From NCBI GenBank assembly GCA_025094145.1, contig JALLLS010000021.1, positions 1-64,000 on the forward strand: a stretch of DNA of 64,000 nt, given 5' to 3'. The DNA comes from Spinellus fusiger (taxonomy: Eukaryota; Mucoromycota; Mucoromycetes; Mucorales; Phycomycetaceae). Under the pieces are notes generated by a model. That model searched no databases, was not told the DNA's origin, and saw only the letters and a list, made by a program, of their open reading frames with translations. The translations under genes were made by a program, and so were the position numbers. Positions 24,139 through 37,274 of this stretch are shown here, piece after piece. Each line of letters opens with the position of its first letter. Position 1 is the stretch's first letter.

Positions 24139-25554
24139 TGAAGGTGAAGAACAGATCAGAGTAAATTAATAACTAGTTTTATTCTTTTATACTCTTTCTT
24201 TTTATATTATATCGGGACACAAATATACATATATCTTATATCCTTTATAGAATACTTAAAACTGAAATATCTTAAACAGAATTATATAATCTTTTAGAGT
24301 AGCTACGACTATCTTAGGAAACCCATTTCCAGTAACAGCAGTAGCAAACATTGAAACCGTTGCTCACACTTTCACTCAACCAAACATTCTTAATTTTTTA
24401 GCTTGTCTTTGAGCCTCTTTTTGATCGTATAATCACATATTACAACTTCTTAAATGAATATTCGGTGAAGTTGTTAAGAACATTTACGTATCTCATGAAA
24501 CAGTGATGGATATCTATGTAAAGAATCAGGAGAGACATAAAAATAAAAATAAAAATAAAAATAAACAGTTCTACTTTTATGTTTATACAAACTATAATAA
24601 TCTGTAATTGTATTAATATTTATCGATCTTAGAATATAATAGAGGCTCGAAACAGAACGAACTATAATGCATATTAAAAATGTATAATGCCGTAGTTAGT
24701 ATCGAAATTCTTATTTTAACGCTCGACGAAATGTTTATAAACTACTACTTAACGCGTATAAAGCACAGTGTATATGGTTTGAAGGGACTGTGAAGTCAAT
24801 CGAGTGGGCATGAGAAGAAAGAATATATGAGATAAGATAAATTAATGAAGTTGGGAAAGATTTCTACCATAAGAAGTAGCACCAAGAGCCAAACAGGGTA
24901 AGCTAAATGTCATACAGAGAGTGTTGGGTAGGCAAAATTTAATGTATATTAGTTGTACCTATAAGCATAAATAACTTTAATAATAATGTGCAACCATAGA
25001 CTTAAATATATACCCTTAAGGCTACTAAGGCCTGTATATTGAGAAATGGAAGAGTACAGACACTATCAAGCATTTTTTTTGTACATGTGTTCATGAAAAA
25101 ATATATGTACATTGTCGTGAAGGCTTTTGTCATGATTGGACGGATCACTATTGGGAATTAGGACTCATTTATTAGCAAACTAAGAAGGGGACTTTATCGA
25201 ATATTAAGAGACATCGATAGTTCATAGTATTTCGATAGCTTACTCCTGAAGCTAAAGACATTAGAGAAAGTATAAAAGACATGGTTGTTCCAATTAAACA
25301 ACAGAGTTTAACTAAACTTTCTACTGTTTCGTATACCTTTAGCCTAAGAAGCCCAAAGACGACATTGATTATTGTAACTGATATAGGCATATGCAATAAA
25401 TGAGTAGACAGCAAATCAATTTATTTATTTAAAGTGACCAAAAAAAAGTAATAGAGTTCTTTCAAATGCATATTTTCTTTTTTAGATTCACACATTTCTT
25501 AATAGTGTTATAACTTCATGAATTCATTAGCTAAAGACAATTTTTTTTCGATAG
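24139..25554. other. P450 5' flank and spacer up to the right repeat arm
   Basis: No gene seen. An (AAAAAT)n run lies at 24538-24565. Part of 25270-25400 faintly resembles the repeat block at 14950-15080 (a CCTAAGAAGC motif and neighbours), so it may be another worn repeat copy. Confidence 0.45.
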
Positions 25555-27858
25555 ATACAGTTCAAAGTATTTTTATTTTGTTTTTGGGCGTGATTTGCTA
25601 TTCGCGCATTGGGCATATTAGCCACCCTGTGAGATTGTTTGAAAAATTAAGATAAATATAGAAACACTTCAAATACAAAAGTGGAAAAAAGAAATGCAAG
25701 GAAAAAAGAAATAGAAAGATAAGAGTACATAAAACCTTGAAATGAAGAGAAAAATGAAGAAAAATAAGAGATGATGGTAAATGACAATGCAAACATAGGC
25801 ATTAGTTTGGGCCTGATCGCACAATCTCTCAATAGACCAAAGATTGGTCTATTTATAAGTCTTGTTGGGTGTGTTGATTGTCTCCCTCGACTCCTTCCAT
25901 GGCCGAGTCAGACCCAAATGCCTGAATGGCTTCTTTTTCAAGGGTGACGGGAGGGCTGGTGACTGTGACCTTGATCTTGAGGTCTGCCAGGAGCTTCTCA
26001 AAGGTAATGGTGGGTAGACGAGGGCGTAGCAATGCTTGAGCCAAAGTGGTGAGCAATGCTATACCCTAAATGAGCTGGAGCACGAAGACAGGTGTTGGAC
26101 ACTTTTTGCTCAAAGAATTCTTGAGCCTTTGCAGTCTTGGTGCAGTCTGACTCCTGTTAGAGCTTGGGGGGTTTTATTTTTATTTATTTTTATTTTTATA
26201 ATAAAAAAAAATCACAGTTGCAGCTACTGGATCAAGGTTTGCTTGTGGCTTGATCTTTGATTTGTTGAGTTTCTTCTCAATTTCTTACTTGAAGCTGTCA
26301 TGTAAAAGCAGTACAATTGTTCCCCTTGCATAGAAGTGGATATCTATGATCAATGACTGTTGGATCTTCAGAGGTCCCAACATCTTGCAGACCTGGTCAT
26401 ATTTGAGGTAGCGGCGACAGGGTACATATACAAAATCGTATACTGAGGGCCTAGTAGGCTCTTATAAGGCCCAAACTGTTTGTGCTCTAAGCACTGTTCT
26501 GGCCTATGCTGTTTTCTTTAGTAGTGAGGTGTTCTTTTCAGCCATGTTGGCATTAATGATGGTAGTCTTTTCTATGGAAACTTTGGGTTCTATTGTGGAG
26601 GTAAGAAGTGTTTTGAATGAATTTTCTGCACTCTTGGCATTGATCTGAGCCTGGAGAGATGTAATAAGGTCATCTTTGACCTTGACTTGTGCTTCCAATT
26701 TCTGGATGCCGAGTCCGATTATCGCTATTTGTCTCTGAATACCTGACAGAAATGCCATCATCTGCTGAGTGAAGGTATCAGGCTTTTCTACCTCAGTCAT
26801 TTGATACTCGTAAGTATTTGCACGAGTGCGCTTGGTAAGTAGTCTGGGTTTTCTACTCTCGGAGTTAAGGATGGTATTGGCAATGGTGGTCTCAGACACA
26901 GAGGGTCTGACAGGTGCTGGTACAGGAGGTTGCTTGATGGTTGGTGGTTGGACAGGATCCGTAGTTGATATATCCGATGTGTACTGTGTACTATATGGGT
27001 GGATCAATTTTCCTATAAAGTCCATACAATAAATTAGTAGAGGGATTTATATTTATATTTTATTTTGAGAAATAAAGGCATATCTATCAGTCTAAGATGT
27101 TCATAATAAAAGGCTTATGGAATAATACAATATTTAGAAAATTTGTTCTTTAAATGATTTTCTACATTTTTATTATAAAGATATTACTTAGTACTTTGTA
27201 GCAAAACCTTTATTTTAAATCACAACAGAGTACCGTCTTCTTGAAAGAGCACGGTCTTCTTAAGGTTCTCTAGGAATTTTTGGAACAATGGAAGAAAGTA
27301 TTTATCAAGTACATTGTCATACTTGTCTTGATCAGCTGATCCCTCCAAGAGTACAAGAGGTCTTACAACTTTACGCCAAAAGCAAACCCACACCATGACT
27401 GAACCCTTGCCATACTTGTATGTTTGTTGTGTATGGCCCTCCCCACCTTTCATCTCTCTTCCTGATCACTCTAGTCCCTTTATTACTGCCCACAACTGCA
27501 GAATAAGATTCATCAGTCCAAACAACGTTATTCAACCTCTCCACCAGCCAATCAGCCTTGTTTTTACACCACTCCAATCGTCTTTGCTTGTGAGTAAGTG
27601 TCATGCCAGGTTTTCTTGATGGTGAGCATGAAAAAGAAACCCCGAGCTCATTCATGCATTCTAGAAATTTACTACGGCAACTATCCATGCCTGCATCATT
27701 CATCTTTCTCAAATGATATGCAATTGTCTGCATAGGGTTTCTATGAATAGACAATATTATTGCCAGTTTTGAAGTAGATGGCACCTTTTCATGTCTTCCT
27801 GTACGTATTTTGGGTCGAGTTATGACTTTGTTTTTATACAATAGGACAATCCGTGCCC
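25555..27858 (-). repeat. Right arm of the 2,304-bp inverted repeat
   Basis: Reverse complement of 19584-21887, equal in length and without a difference that I could find. On the outer side, homology to the transposase continues past the arm boundary (27859 to about 28018). The right copy is therefore the longer one, and the left arm looks like a shortened derivative. Confidence 0.92.
25853..27025 (-). pseudogene. Retroelement ORF1-like frame (right-arm copy)
   Basis: Same coiled-coil frame as at 20417-21588, on the opposite strand: an open 173-codon frame at 27025-26504, then stops, then a 67-codon frame ending at 25853. The two copies encode identical residues. Confidence 0.5.
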
Positions 27859-28018
27859 TTTGGGAGGTCGATATTATCAGCAATCTATTGATAAGTAGCA
27901 CATTTTTCCCATTTCCCTATGATTCGACCTCAAATAAACATATTACGCTCTCTTCTTTTGGTGGGACTATCTTCATGTTCTTGTCTAAGAGTTGGCTGAT
28001 TTTTATTGAATAAGGTCA
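27220..28018 (-). pseudogene. Tc1/mariner-type transposase relic with N-terminal HTH (right-arm copy)
   Basis: Reading from about 28018, an N-terminal segment contains a Tc1-type helix-turn-helix (GRIIGKWEKCATY, IADNIDLPKG) interrupted by two stops: TGA before GRIIG and TAG after ATYQ. It continues into the same catalytic region as the left arm and ends at 27220 after the second Asp block. The third acidic block is absent, as in the other copy, so both derive from an already truncated gene. Confidence 0.72.
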
Positions 28019-28099
28019 TTTTTTGAATAAATTATAAAAGAAAAGAAAAAGACCTCTATTTTATTTTTGAAGAATAAAAAATCAAACTTGGTTCGCTGT

Positions 28100-28390
28100 C
28101 TACTCATTTATTGCATGGGACTGTAGGTGTTCAAACCAAGATTGTATGGAAGACAAGACATTGAAGCTTTGGAATCATGATCTTTTTAACAAATTGAACT
28201 TTAGATATATTCTATTGTATCCAAGGGAAAATAACATATACTCAGAGCACTTTTGTAGATATAACAAAAGTAGGCATGCCAAATTATACAACTATAACCA
28301 ATAAAAGGTTCAAGCCTTCTGTTTCATCCCATCCTTCTCCTCCCCAGTCATCCCTGTAGCTTCGGCAAGATTGTTTGGACAGGTAAATAT
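28100..28390 (+). pseudogene. Fanzor C-terminal fragment
   Basis: Aligns at nucleotide level with the C-terminal end of the Fanzor-like locus at 46715-47912. It matches the segment before RuvC-III, a WNHDL version of the WNRDL catalytic segment, and the tail around CTCCCCAGTCATC. Here the catalytic Arg-Asp has become His-Asp and the frame is broken, so it is dead. Confidence 0.6.
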
Positions 28391-29260
28391 AACAAGACTG
28401 AACAAAGATATTTTCTTATTGAGTAAAGAAAGGCTCATTATTTATAATTTTTGTGGGTGCTTATCCTTTAATGGCTTCTACCTTATGGTAGTATTATTTA
28501 ATATTCAACCCTATGGTTGGTTCTTTGGATAAGCACTCAATTATTAAAACCATTAATTATTATGAGTCTTCACTCAATTGACTCTGATAGGTCATTATTG
28601 TTCTGTTAGGATATATGGATGATAGCGTGTTATGTTGGGCTAGAAGGGATCTACTTGAGACGTGTAGGGCTTTGAGGGGCTGGCTACTAGAAAAGATGTT
28701 CATCAGGAAAGAAAGGATTTGGGAATGTCTTTGCCTGTGTGAGAGAAAAGAAGTGTGGGGGAGTGAAGGCAGTAGCTTAGGAGAAGTGAAGTGGCGGGAT
28801 ACAAACAGGTTTTTGGATAAACTGTGACATTTGATGCAATCACAGAACGAAGCCAACGAAAGGGAAAGAAACACAAAGAGAACAGGCTGGGAATAGGAAA
28901 CAGTCAACTACCAAAGTCTTTAAAGCCTATAATAATTGTTTATAATTCCAGGAAGTTTCTCGAATCAAAGGTACTTTTTATTAAAGATATAAAAATGTAG
29001 TTTTTATACTACTTTACTATTATTTTTCCTATGACGTGGGGTCTTCCCTACTTGTCAATGCTAACTGTGCTATAATTAAAGGCAGTGAAAGATCTAAGAA
29101 GAAAGCAGATCTTGATATAGTAACTACCAACACAAGGATCTCACTCAAAAGAGGGAATTGGGGGGTATAATTAACAAAATAGTCTTTCTGCTAATTCAGA
29201 AAGATAGATAACGAAGACTGAAGAGTGTTCACCAACAATAGTGACAGAAGACCAAAAGAG
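28391..29260. repeat. Repeat-derived sequence, no gene
   Basis: The stretch 28868-29040 matches 44250-44400 and, inverted, 62420-62580, which lie inside the Fanzor-bearing elements. The 70-codon plus-strand frame at 28615-28827 has no recognisable domain and is not called. Confidence 0.5.
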
Positions 29261-29262
29261 TA

Positions 29263-30684
29263 CATACCCAAAGATTTTTGGGATATAAAAGGAGATATCC
29301 TGAGAATGAAATCTCAATATTATTATGATTGGCTAATATGTTTTAAAAAGGCCTTTTCGCTGTCTAAATGAGCTATTTCAAACTCTACCTGCCTGTTTTA
29401 GCAATAGCTACTGACTTTGTAATTATAAAGTATAGAATTGGCTGTAAAGACAAGAAATAGAAGAAGAATCACCCCAAAATTACAACTCAGTCACTGCATT
29501 TATTGTTTAACATAATGTGTTATCCTTAAGCCCACAGTATTTGCAGCATAACAATGTTTAAAAAATATTTATTGTAGGACTCACACTGAATTAACTCCAG
29601 TGGTCATTGTCCAAAAAAGAGAGCCAAACCTACTTACATTGAGCACAGTGCATTCATTCATTGACTCATTATTCATAATCACTTCAACAACTATGTTATT
29701 GTAACTGGTATTAACAGTGGTGCTTAATGATTACAAAGTATTGTTTCTAATACTGGACTTTAGGCTCAAGCCAAATAGAGTGTTGATTGTTTGAATTTTG
29801 AATTTGACGTGAATTTGACTTAAGAATTTTATGAGTGGAGGCTAGTGAATGCATCACTAAAATAATAGATGAAACATTATTATTTGTTTTGATATTCCCC
29901 TCCTTTTGTTATTTCCCATACTGCACATACAACTTAACACCCAAGTACTTGTCAAGATGAGCATAGCTGAGCAAGGTAATGTGCCATTATTAACAAAGAG
30001 AAACAATAGAAAGAGGTGATAGACACTACCAAGGACTATAGTGATAAAAAGGTAAGCAGTGTCTTCATCTGGGCTATGGCTTATTCTAATCCACAAGACA
30101 CTCAATGTATTATTATTAAATAAAGACTCTTCTCAGGTCAGCCTCAGGTGGTTGTCTATAAGGTCAATAATGTCTAGGGTATACTCCTGAGCATAGTTAT
30201 CTATCCCTTAAGGATAAAGCACAAGGCTTTTATGGTATAGATTCTATTACTATGAGGGGATACACTCAGGCAGTGGCTATAATAATAAACAATACATTTT
30301 ATTGATAATACAGTTTGGTATTAAAGTTTCATCTTTGATCTTAGGTATCAAAGGAATCCGGCCAGTTAAAGTGTAGTAGAACTTTGCCCTTTGTTCAATT
30401 CATTGACTAGTTTTTTATACTTGTTTATTGACACTAATTCTACTGACTATGATATAATAATTTATATTTTAAAGACGTACTATGTTTTAGTCTGCCTGAC
30501 TTTAAGTTCACCCTTCTTTTTCTAGCTGGATTTTTCACTAAAGATGTCACCTTTCTTTTATGGATAGTGATATCACGACAGAAGTATTCTACAAAAAAAA
30601 ATTGGATACTGTAAACCTTTGATTTTAAACAGTATTCCATATGGGATGATATTATTGCTTAAGTCAGAAAAATCCTTAGGTGTA
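29263..30684. mobile_element. TA-flanked CACACC-type TIR element (copy B)
   Basis: Starts CATACCCAAAGATTTTTGGG and ends AAAAATCCTTAGGTGTA, with TA on both sides (29261-29262, 30685-30686). Subterminal boxes match copies A, D and E. No transposase frame is visible, so it is non-autonomous. Confidence 0.7.
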
Positions 30685-30686
30685 TA

Positions 30687-32019
30687 ATTTACTTCGCCCA
30701 AGCACTAATTTAATGTCCAAATTGTTCTTTGACAATAAAGACATAATAATCTAATATGATTGTATATATCCCTAAGTCTATAGTATTTATACAAATATAT
30801 ATCATAGACAAAAGTGAGTCATGTAAACAATCTTATATACATAAACGGCAGTCTCTTCTATGTATATATATATATATTTGAAAAATAAATAAATATACAC
30901 AAGGTCTATTTTATTTAGACAACCAGGTAAGTTTGAAATATACCCCCATTATTTAATCTTATAAAATGACACACAGTTTCTTGATTGTATAAACCAGAGT
31001 GAAGATTTAATGGATTTGTCGCTTTTGAAATGCCTATTTTAAAATCAAAACAACATAGCAATGAAATACTTGATTATACTACAAGACTATACTATCATCT
31101 TTCCAAGTTATAACCACATATGTGTGTAGTTTCCTTGAAAGTCGTTTTTCACACTGTTTCAAAATATTTACCTAAAGACATCAACATCAATGTGTGATTT
31201 AGTCATGAATTCAACCTTGAAATATCGAGTCTCACAAATATTATATATTAGCATTAAGGAAGAATAAAAGTGACAAGACTAGGCTTGTCTACCTAGCCAG
31301 TTGCACAGTATCTTATACAGCTGTTGCTTTCTTCATTAACAGCCCACTTGCTATAATATTCCATTAAAGACTTCTAATGAACATAGATGCAGTTGTAGAA
31401 CTAGGTTGTTGTTTTTCCATGTTTTCAAGAACCCATAAAAAAGTTCATCTAAACTGTAGTTGTTACATTATTAGAATTTCATTGATTAATTACAGTGTTA
31501 CTTTAAATCACTCCACTTGTCACAAGGTCATCATAATTCATAGAAGAGATGTCTGCTTATTTATAACACTAGACTATAGCTACTCTTTGTATATCATGGA
31601 GAATGAATAGGATCTTGCTAAACTATGAGTGAAGGTTGTACTAATTAATAAAAATGAATCATTGTGGTTTATAGTATATTACATTGTGCTGTAGCATGAT
31701 GTGTCTACTAGCTCTTTCTTCTTCCACACAGGCATTTACAAGACATCTATGTACAGCCAATATATCTAAATCTATAGTCATCTTAGAGTTTTAAACAAAA
31801 AAGTTGCTTCTCAAGTGTATTTTATTTTGACATCAAAGTCTATTTAGGAGTCTTTCAAAAAAAAGAACCTAAAATAAGCTCATGGGCTGAACACTGATCC
31901 CTTATTCTTACTTCTGTAACAAGTAGGATGCCAAGTACTTCTCCTAAAGTGGCTTATTCTACACAAAAGGGGATCCTTAGCAAATCAAAATGCCGGCTAA
32001 CTATTTTGGCAGAGTTTAC
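30687..32019. other. AT-rich intergenic DNA, no gene seen
   Basis: Contains a (TA)n tract at 30861-30876. No frame in it carries a recognisable domain. Confidence 0.5.
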
Positions 32020-32021
32020 TA

Positions 32022-32591
32022 CACACCCAAAGATTTTTCTAGCCTTGAGGCGGTGATATTTCCTTCCTTTTACGTCCATCCCAAATTTTGCCCTTCTATG
32101 GAACTGTGTTTAAAATCAAAGGTTTGCAAGAAACCTCGAGGAAAGAGCCAGAGTCACCCCAGTATTGCATAACTATTATTCAAATGAAGATACTCCTGCT
32201 GTGGAAAAACCAGAATGTCAATAGCTTAATCCTATTTCTTAGAATAAAGATTTTGATCTTTATTAATCAACAACAATCAGACAAACATCTAGCTAGTATC
32301 TGACCCACCAAAACATCAGAAAAAAGAATCCGGTGTAGTTATCACTGCATTAAACCAAGATACACGTAAGTCTCTTTTGAACCATACTACATTTCTATAC
32401 TATATTTCCCCAAAGATATACCAATACCTTTTGAAGATAGTGTAGCTATTGCTAGGATAGGCAGACAGAGTTTGAAGTAGTTTATTTAGACAGCAAAAAT
32501 ACCCTTCTTTAAATACATTAGCCAATTATAGAAATAATGTAATTTTATTGTCCATGTATTTACTTTTATATCCCAAAAATCTTTAGGTGTG
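32022..32591. mobile_element. Short TA-flanked CACACC-type TIR element (copy E, MITE-like)
   Basis: The 570-bp unit begins CACACCCAAAGATTTTTC and ends AAAAATCTTTAGGTGTG, flanked by TA at 32020-32021 and 32592-32593. Its left end carries the shared box AACTGTGTTTAAAATCAAAG and its right end the ATTAGCCAAT box, so it is a deletion derivative of the larger family. It ends 80 bp before the start of the WC-2-like gene and so occupies its promoter region. Confidence 0.78.
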
Positions 32592-32671
32592 TATGTATCC
32601 CTACATTTATAGTTTGATCTTAAAAATTAGTACAGCCTTTCACTGTTTCTTTCACTTCTCTATTCAATACC

Positions 32672-33866
32672 ATGGATTCCACCCAAAGTCACCCACAGCC
32701 CTTGTCTTTTATCATAGAGCCAAGTGGCCCCACTCAGGCTCTTATTCCTAAGCCTCCCACTTCCACACAAGCCGAGTTCACTAGGCGTAAGAATTGGTCT
32801 CAGAGTATCCTCGAGGAACTTCGAGATGTAGTCCATGTCCTATCCCCCACCTTCAAAATTCTATACTGCTCTCCTGCTTCCAGTGAATTCCTTGGATATC
32901 AACCCTCAGAGATTATTGGTCACCTTTTCACAGAATATCTTCATGTAGATGATGTTGACACATTCACTCGTGAGTACCGCAGCGCAAATAGCGCAATGGA
33001 GCCTTTTAAAGCCTATTATCGTCTGCTCAGAAAAGACGGAAAGTACACTAGTCTGGAGACAAGAGGCCACTTTTACAAAAACTGCTTCTTTGGACTTGCC
33101 CGTTCTATTCCCGCACAAGCCACGCGTATGATGGATACATTCTTAGATCTTAAGATGGAGAATGAGATGCTTAAGCGCAGATTAAACAGTATGAAAGAAG
33201 ATCAGAAGCAACAGAGTGCACAACCTGAAAAGACTACACCAAGTGTCAACAGTGACGAGCAATTAGAAACCGTTGAACTTGAAGAGGACGATTATGAAGG
33301 TGACTTTGAAGAGGAAGAAGTGTTTGTTCCCAATGCCGCACACGTATACACACCCGGTGTCAATACATCCTACGATATTTCAGAAAGTTTAGCTTTGTTT
33401 ACTGGCTTACATTATGAACAGGGAGAAAGATCACGGGGTATCTCTCTTGGCATTGATGGAGAATTGTTGACAGTATCAACTCTTCCCAACAATATGGTGA
33501 AGCCTGTCTATAGTATGGAACGCATTACTATACATGATGACGATGATACCGGTAACGAATGCCAGAAGCAAGTTAAAAAAGTAAAAAACCATGTCTTCTA
33601 TTAAATATCAAGGCTTAAGCTTATCTCTTCTATGCATCATTAGAAACGCATTGAAATTGAGGCACCCAAGATATGTACTGACTGTGGTACCACTTCTGCT
33701 CCGGAGTGGAGAAAAGGCCCAAAAGGTCCTAAAACGTAAGATGAGGCATCTCATTGTGTTATCCTAAAAAAAACCATTACTTATCCTTTGAATCATTAGA
33801 CTCTGCAATGCCTGTGGATTACGCTGGGCCAAGACTAGTAAGAAGCAGGACTCACCCGAAGCCTAG
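32672..33866 (+). CDS. White collar-2-like PAS/GATA zinc-finger regulator
   Basis: Three exons (32672-33580, 33644-33735, 33800-33866) encode 355 residues. A PAS domain occupies about residues 45-150 (LRDVVHVLSPTFKILYCSPA, FLGYQPSEIIG, YLHVDDVDTF). A glutamine- and acid-rich linker (LEEDDYEGDFEEEE) follows. The C-terminal GATA finger is built across the last two introns: CTDC, then EWRKGPKGPKT, then LCNACGLRWAK. A single PAS plus a GATA finger, without the LOV flavin-binding motif (NCRFLQ), is the WC-2 architecture. WC-2 proteins pair with flavin-bearing WC-1 to drive light-responsive transcription in the nucleus. Mucoromycota usually have several WC-2-like paralogs, so the exact orthologue is not assigned. 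The ATG at 32672 opens the only frame reaching the PAS domain. Confidence 0.88.
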
Positions 33867-36800
33867 TTTGTCTGCTCAAATATAAAATCATACACACACA
33901 CAAACACACACATATAAATGTATATGTAAATGTAAATGCCCCGAATTCCTATTGTTGCATACATAAAGGCTCAAAGAATATACCACAATACACATCTATT
34001 CCTTTGGTTTGTTTGTACATACTCTATGAGAGTCTAACAATAAACAGTTCACAAGTGGTTTCTTTTTATTATTACATTTTTGTTAGTAGGAAAATAATAT
34101 AAACTAACTACAGGTAAATATATTAGAAAAGGAATACATAAAAGTGATGACTACACTGTACCTGACATCCTACTTAAAGGCATATTAATTTTTTTTTGGT
34201 AAAACAAATGATTGGGCTAATATTGAGGTTAATCTTAAAGTGCATCAGTGAATGACTACATTAGCAATATCTTTTTTATACTATTTTTGTATTATTAAAC
34301 GGAGTAAAAGGGGTAGAGTGAGTAGAGAATGAGGTAACTATATTGCTTATAAAGTATGAGTATATCAAAGCCTACTATTACTCTTATATATTATATTGTA
34401 CAGTCTCCACTCACGCTTTCATCATCAAACTAGTCATCTCTTCTATGAACATCTTTAATGTACTTGTATCTTTGTATGATTTCATCTTTTAAATAAAATA
34501 TCTATAAGTTTATTAAAGGAAAAAAGAGCTTAAAGGTAAGCAATATCAGGAGGTATAATGCTTATTATTGAGTTTTTGATAATGAGAGGCTCTACTTTCT
34601 TTAGCAGCTGAACACCAAGAAGATTAATCACGATCTTTCATATATTTATAACCTAATTGTCCAAGTTTACATAAGATACCAAGATTTGTTATGCTTAAGA
34701 TTTCATCCCTCATCCCTCATCTCTCACCCCCTGCCAGTCATCTATTGCCCCTTATTTGGCATGTTTTTTTATTTTTCTATATTTTTTTATTGTGTTGTTT
34801 TCTTTCCTTGAAAATCACAGGAAAATCCAACTCTTGTTCACACCTTTGGATGTACTATTAAATTCAAGGGGGTCAGGACTAAGGAGTACATCAATATAAT
34901 ATATTTTGTCATTTAACAATTTATAATTTATCCAAGTAACATATGTTTCCCATAAATCATGTTATATTTTCTCTTAATATTAGGAAAATATTATATATCC
35001 ACTTACAAAGAATGATACTTAAAGACAGTTGTGAGATATTTTCAATTATAATATTTTAATTTTATGGTGTGTTTATAAAGGGGGGTTTTTTTTTAGTAAG
35101 GCTGTTTTACTATTTATTCCTGTTTATCAAGAATTCTTTATAGGACTGGTAAAGAAAAGAATCTAATTGGTTAGAGGTACGTCTATTATCTTTTCTTAAT
35201 AATAATAGAGTAAAAGTAAAGCAATCACATGAAACATCTAGACACAAATTTAATATAGTTTACAATCATTTAATCTGATGATATATACTCTTAAATATAT
35301 AGTGCCCTTTTAAATTCATCACAGACAAAAACAAATGGAATAAACAAATCTATATTCATAAAAGATAGCTTATATACCTATTATCTATTTAATGAAAAAG
35401 CCATAAACAAAATTTAATAATATATATCATACCCAATGTATGAATATGTATAGTGGTGATTGAATGAATAAAGTCCCTCTTTATATTCATTCTGTGTTTA
35501 TGATGTATAGCACAGATCCCATGTACTGTAGTTATCACTTTCAGATGCTTCAAAGTAAAGAGGCATGTATGAATGGTTTTTTTTCAATGAGTATTCATAG
35601 TCCTACAAGATTATCCATTTAATTCTAATAATTGGATAGCTCACCCTTTAGTATTTATGTTTTGTAAGGACTAAATACAGAAAAACATTTGTCTTTAGCA
35701 TATATTTTCTCAATAAGTATTGAGACTTAATTTCTTTTACAAAGCTTCCAAGTATCTGCATGAACTACATCTAGAAATACTAAATATATTCCTGGCAATA
35801 GAAATGTGCTAGACTAATATTCTCACGCCTCAGAAATACAAATGAAAGAGTTGTATACTATTTTGGTAATCTGAATATTACTTTTGTATAGCAATAGAGA
35901 TGAATATAGCCACACTACAAACTTATATCCATTATGCTTATTAGAATTATAAATATAATCTATTAGATCTGAAAATAACAATGACATCTGCTTAAACTTA
36001 TGTACCAAAACAATTGTTCAAGTGGTCAAAGTGTCATACAAACATAAAGATAGTAAACAGTTTGGATCTAACACAAGTCGTGAATAGTAGGGATGGGAGC
36101 AGAGCCTGAGTATGTATAGCAGTATCTTCTAAATCAATTGGTTTCAGTGAGGCTTATCATCTGGTACCAGAGAATAAGTCTTTGACCACGATATAATATA
36201 CATCCTACAGATACAGATACAGATACAGAGAAACATTTCATTGGTTCTTATGGCATATAGAGAACATATGTAGTTTGAAATTTCATTTTCATAGTATCAT
36301 GTCTATTACAATTAGATGAATGGCTACAATACATATAGTTTAAACTGAGTATAATAATAAAAATAGTATAGAAGCAGAAGAATTTTTTGTTCATGAGATT
36401 ATTAATATGTACGTGTTTATTTAATGTATTTTATATAATTACTGAAAAACCACTTTTTAAATGATCTTGTCTAAAATGTAAAGAAAGTAAGATAAACAAG
36501 AATATTCTCATTTTCGATGTTCTAAAAGCTGGTTACTGGTTGTTCATAAGATAAAATGATATGCACACAGCCTTATGTTAGAACATCCCAAAATACCCTT
36601 GAAAACTCATTATAAATAATTAAATTGAGATTCATCTTGCGTAGTTTGGACAAACATATAATTACACTATACTTTCATTCAAAAGAAAGTTAGCTAAAGG
36701 CAGTTTTGATGGTGAGGTGAGGTGAGGTGAGGTATAGCTATTGTTATTCTACACATTCTATTGAGCACAGGCTAGCAAATGACTAAACCCTGGCCAAAGC

Positions 36801-37274
36801 TGTGTCCATCAATTTTCAAGTTGAGAACTCTAGTCCCACATAGTATTTAGCCTTGATGTAGACAAGTAGAGATAATAAGTCACCTAGCTTTATAGAGATG
36901 GTTTCTTCATAAAGAGGGCTGTATTCCAGACACTCATATCTTTTATCAAGTCTTCAAGATTCATGTTGCATGATTGAAACACGACCTGTTTAAGCTATGT
37001 TTGTTTTGTATTTTTTTCACAGGTACTAATCTTAATGTTGTTATGAGATGGGGCCACAGTTTAACCAAATATGAAATAAACTACTACCAAGCACAGTAAA
37101 AAAAAACTAAATCACAATATCATCCAAAACTAAGTTGGTATACATTTAAGATAAAACAGTTTATGTGCATTTAACGATACTAATGATAACAAATAAAATA
37201 CAAGATATCGCTTCAAAATGATACACCATTCTATGGAACGATGACATTTTCAACTCAAAAGTAGAGTTTAGAGT
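33867..37274. other. Long AT-rich intergenic region, no gene seen
   Basis: No frame with coding character. It holds a GGTGA pentamer tandem at about 36712-36734, a CAGATA hexamer run near 36207-36228, and a segment at about 36432-36460 (ATTACTGAAAAACCACTTTT) nearly identical to one at 14050-14077. Confidence 0.5.
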
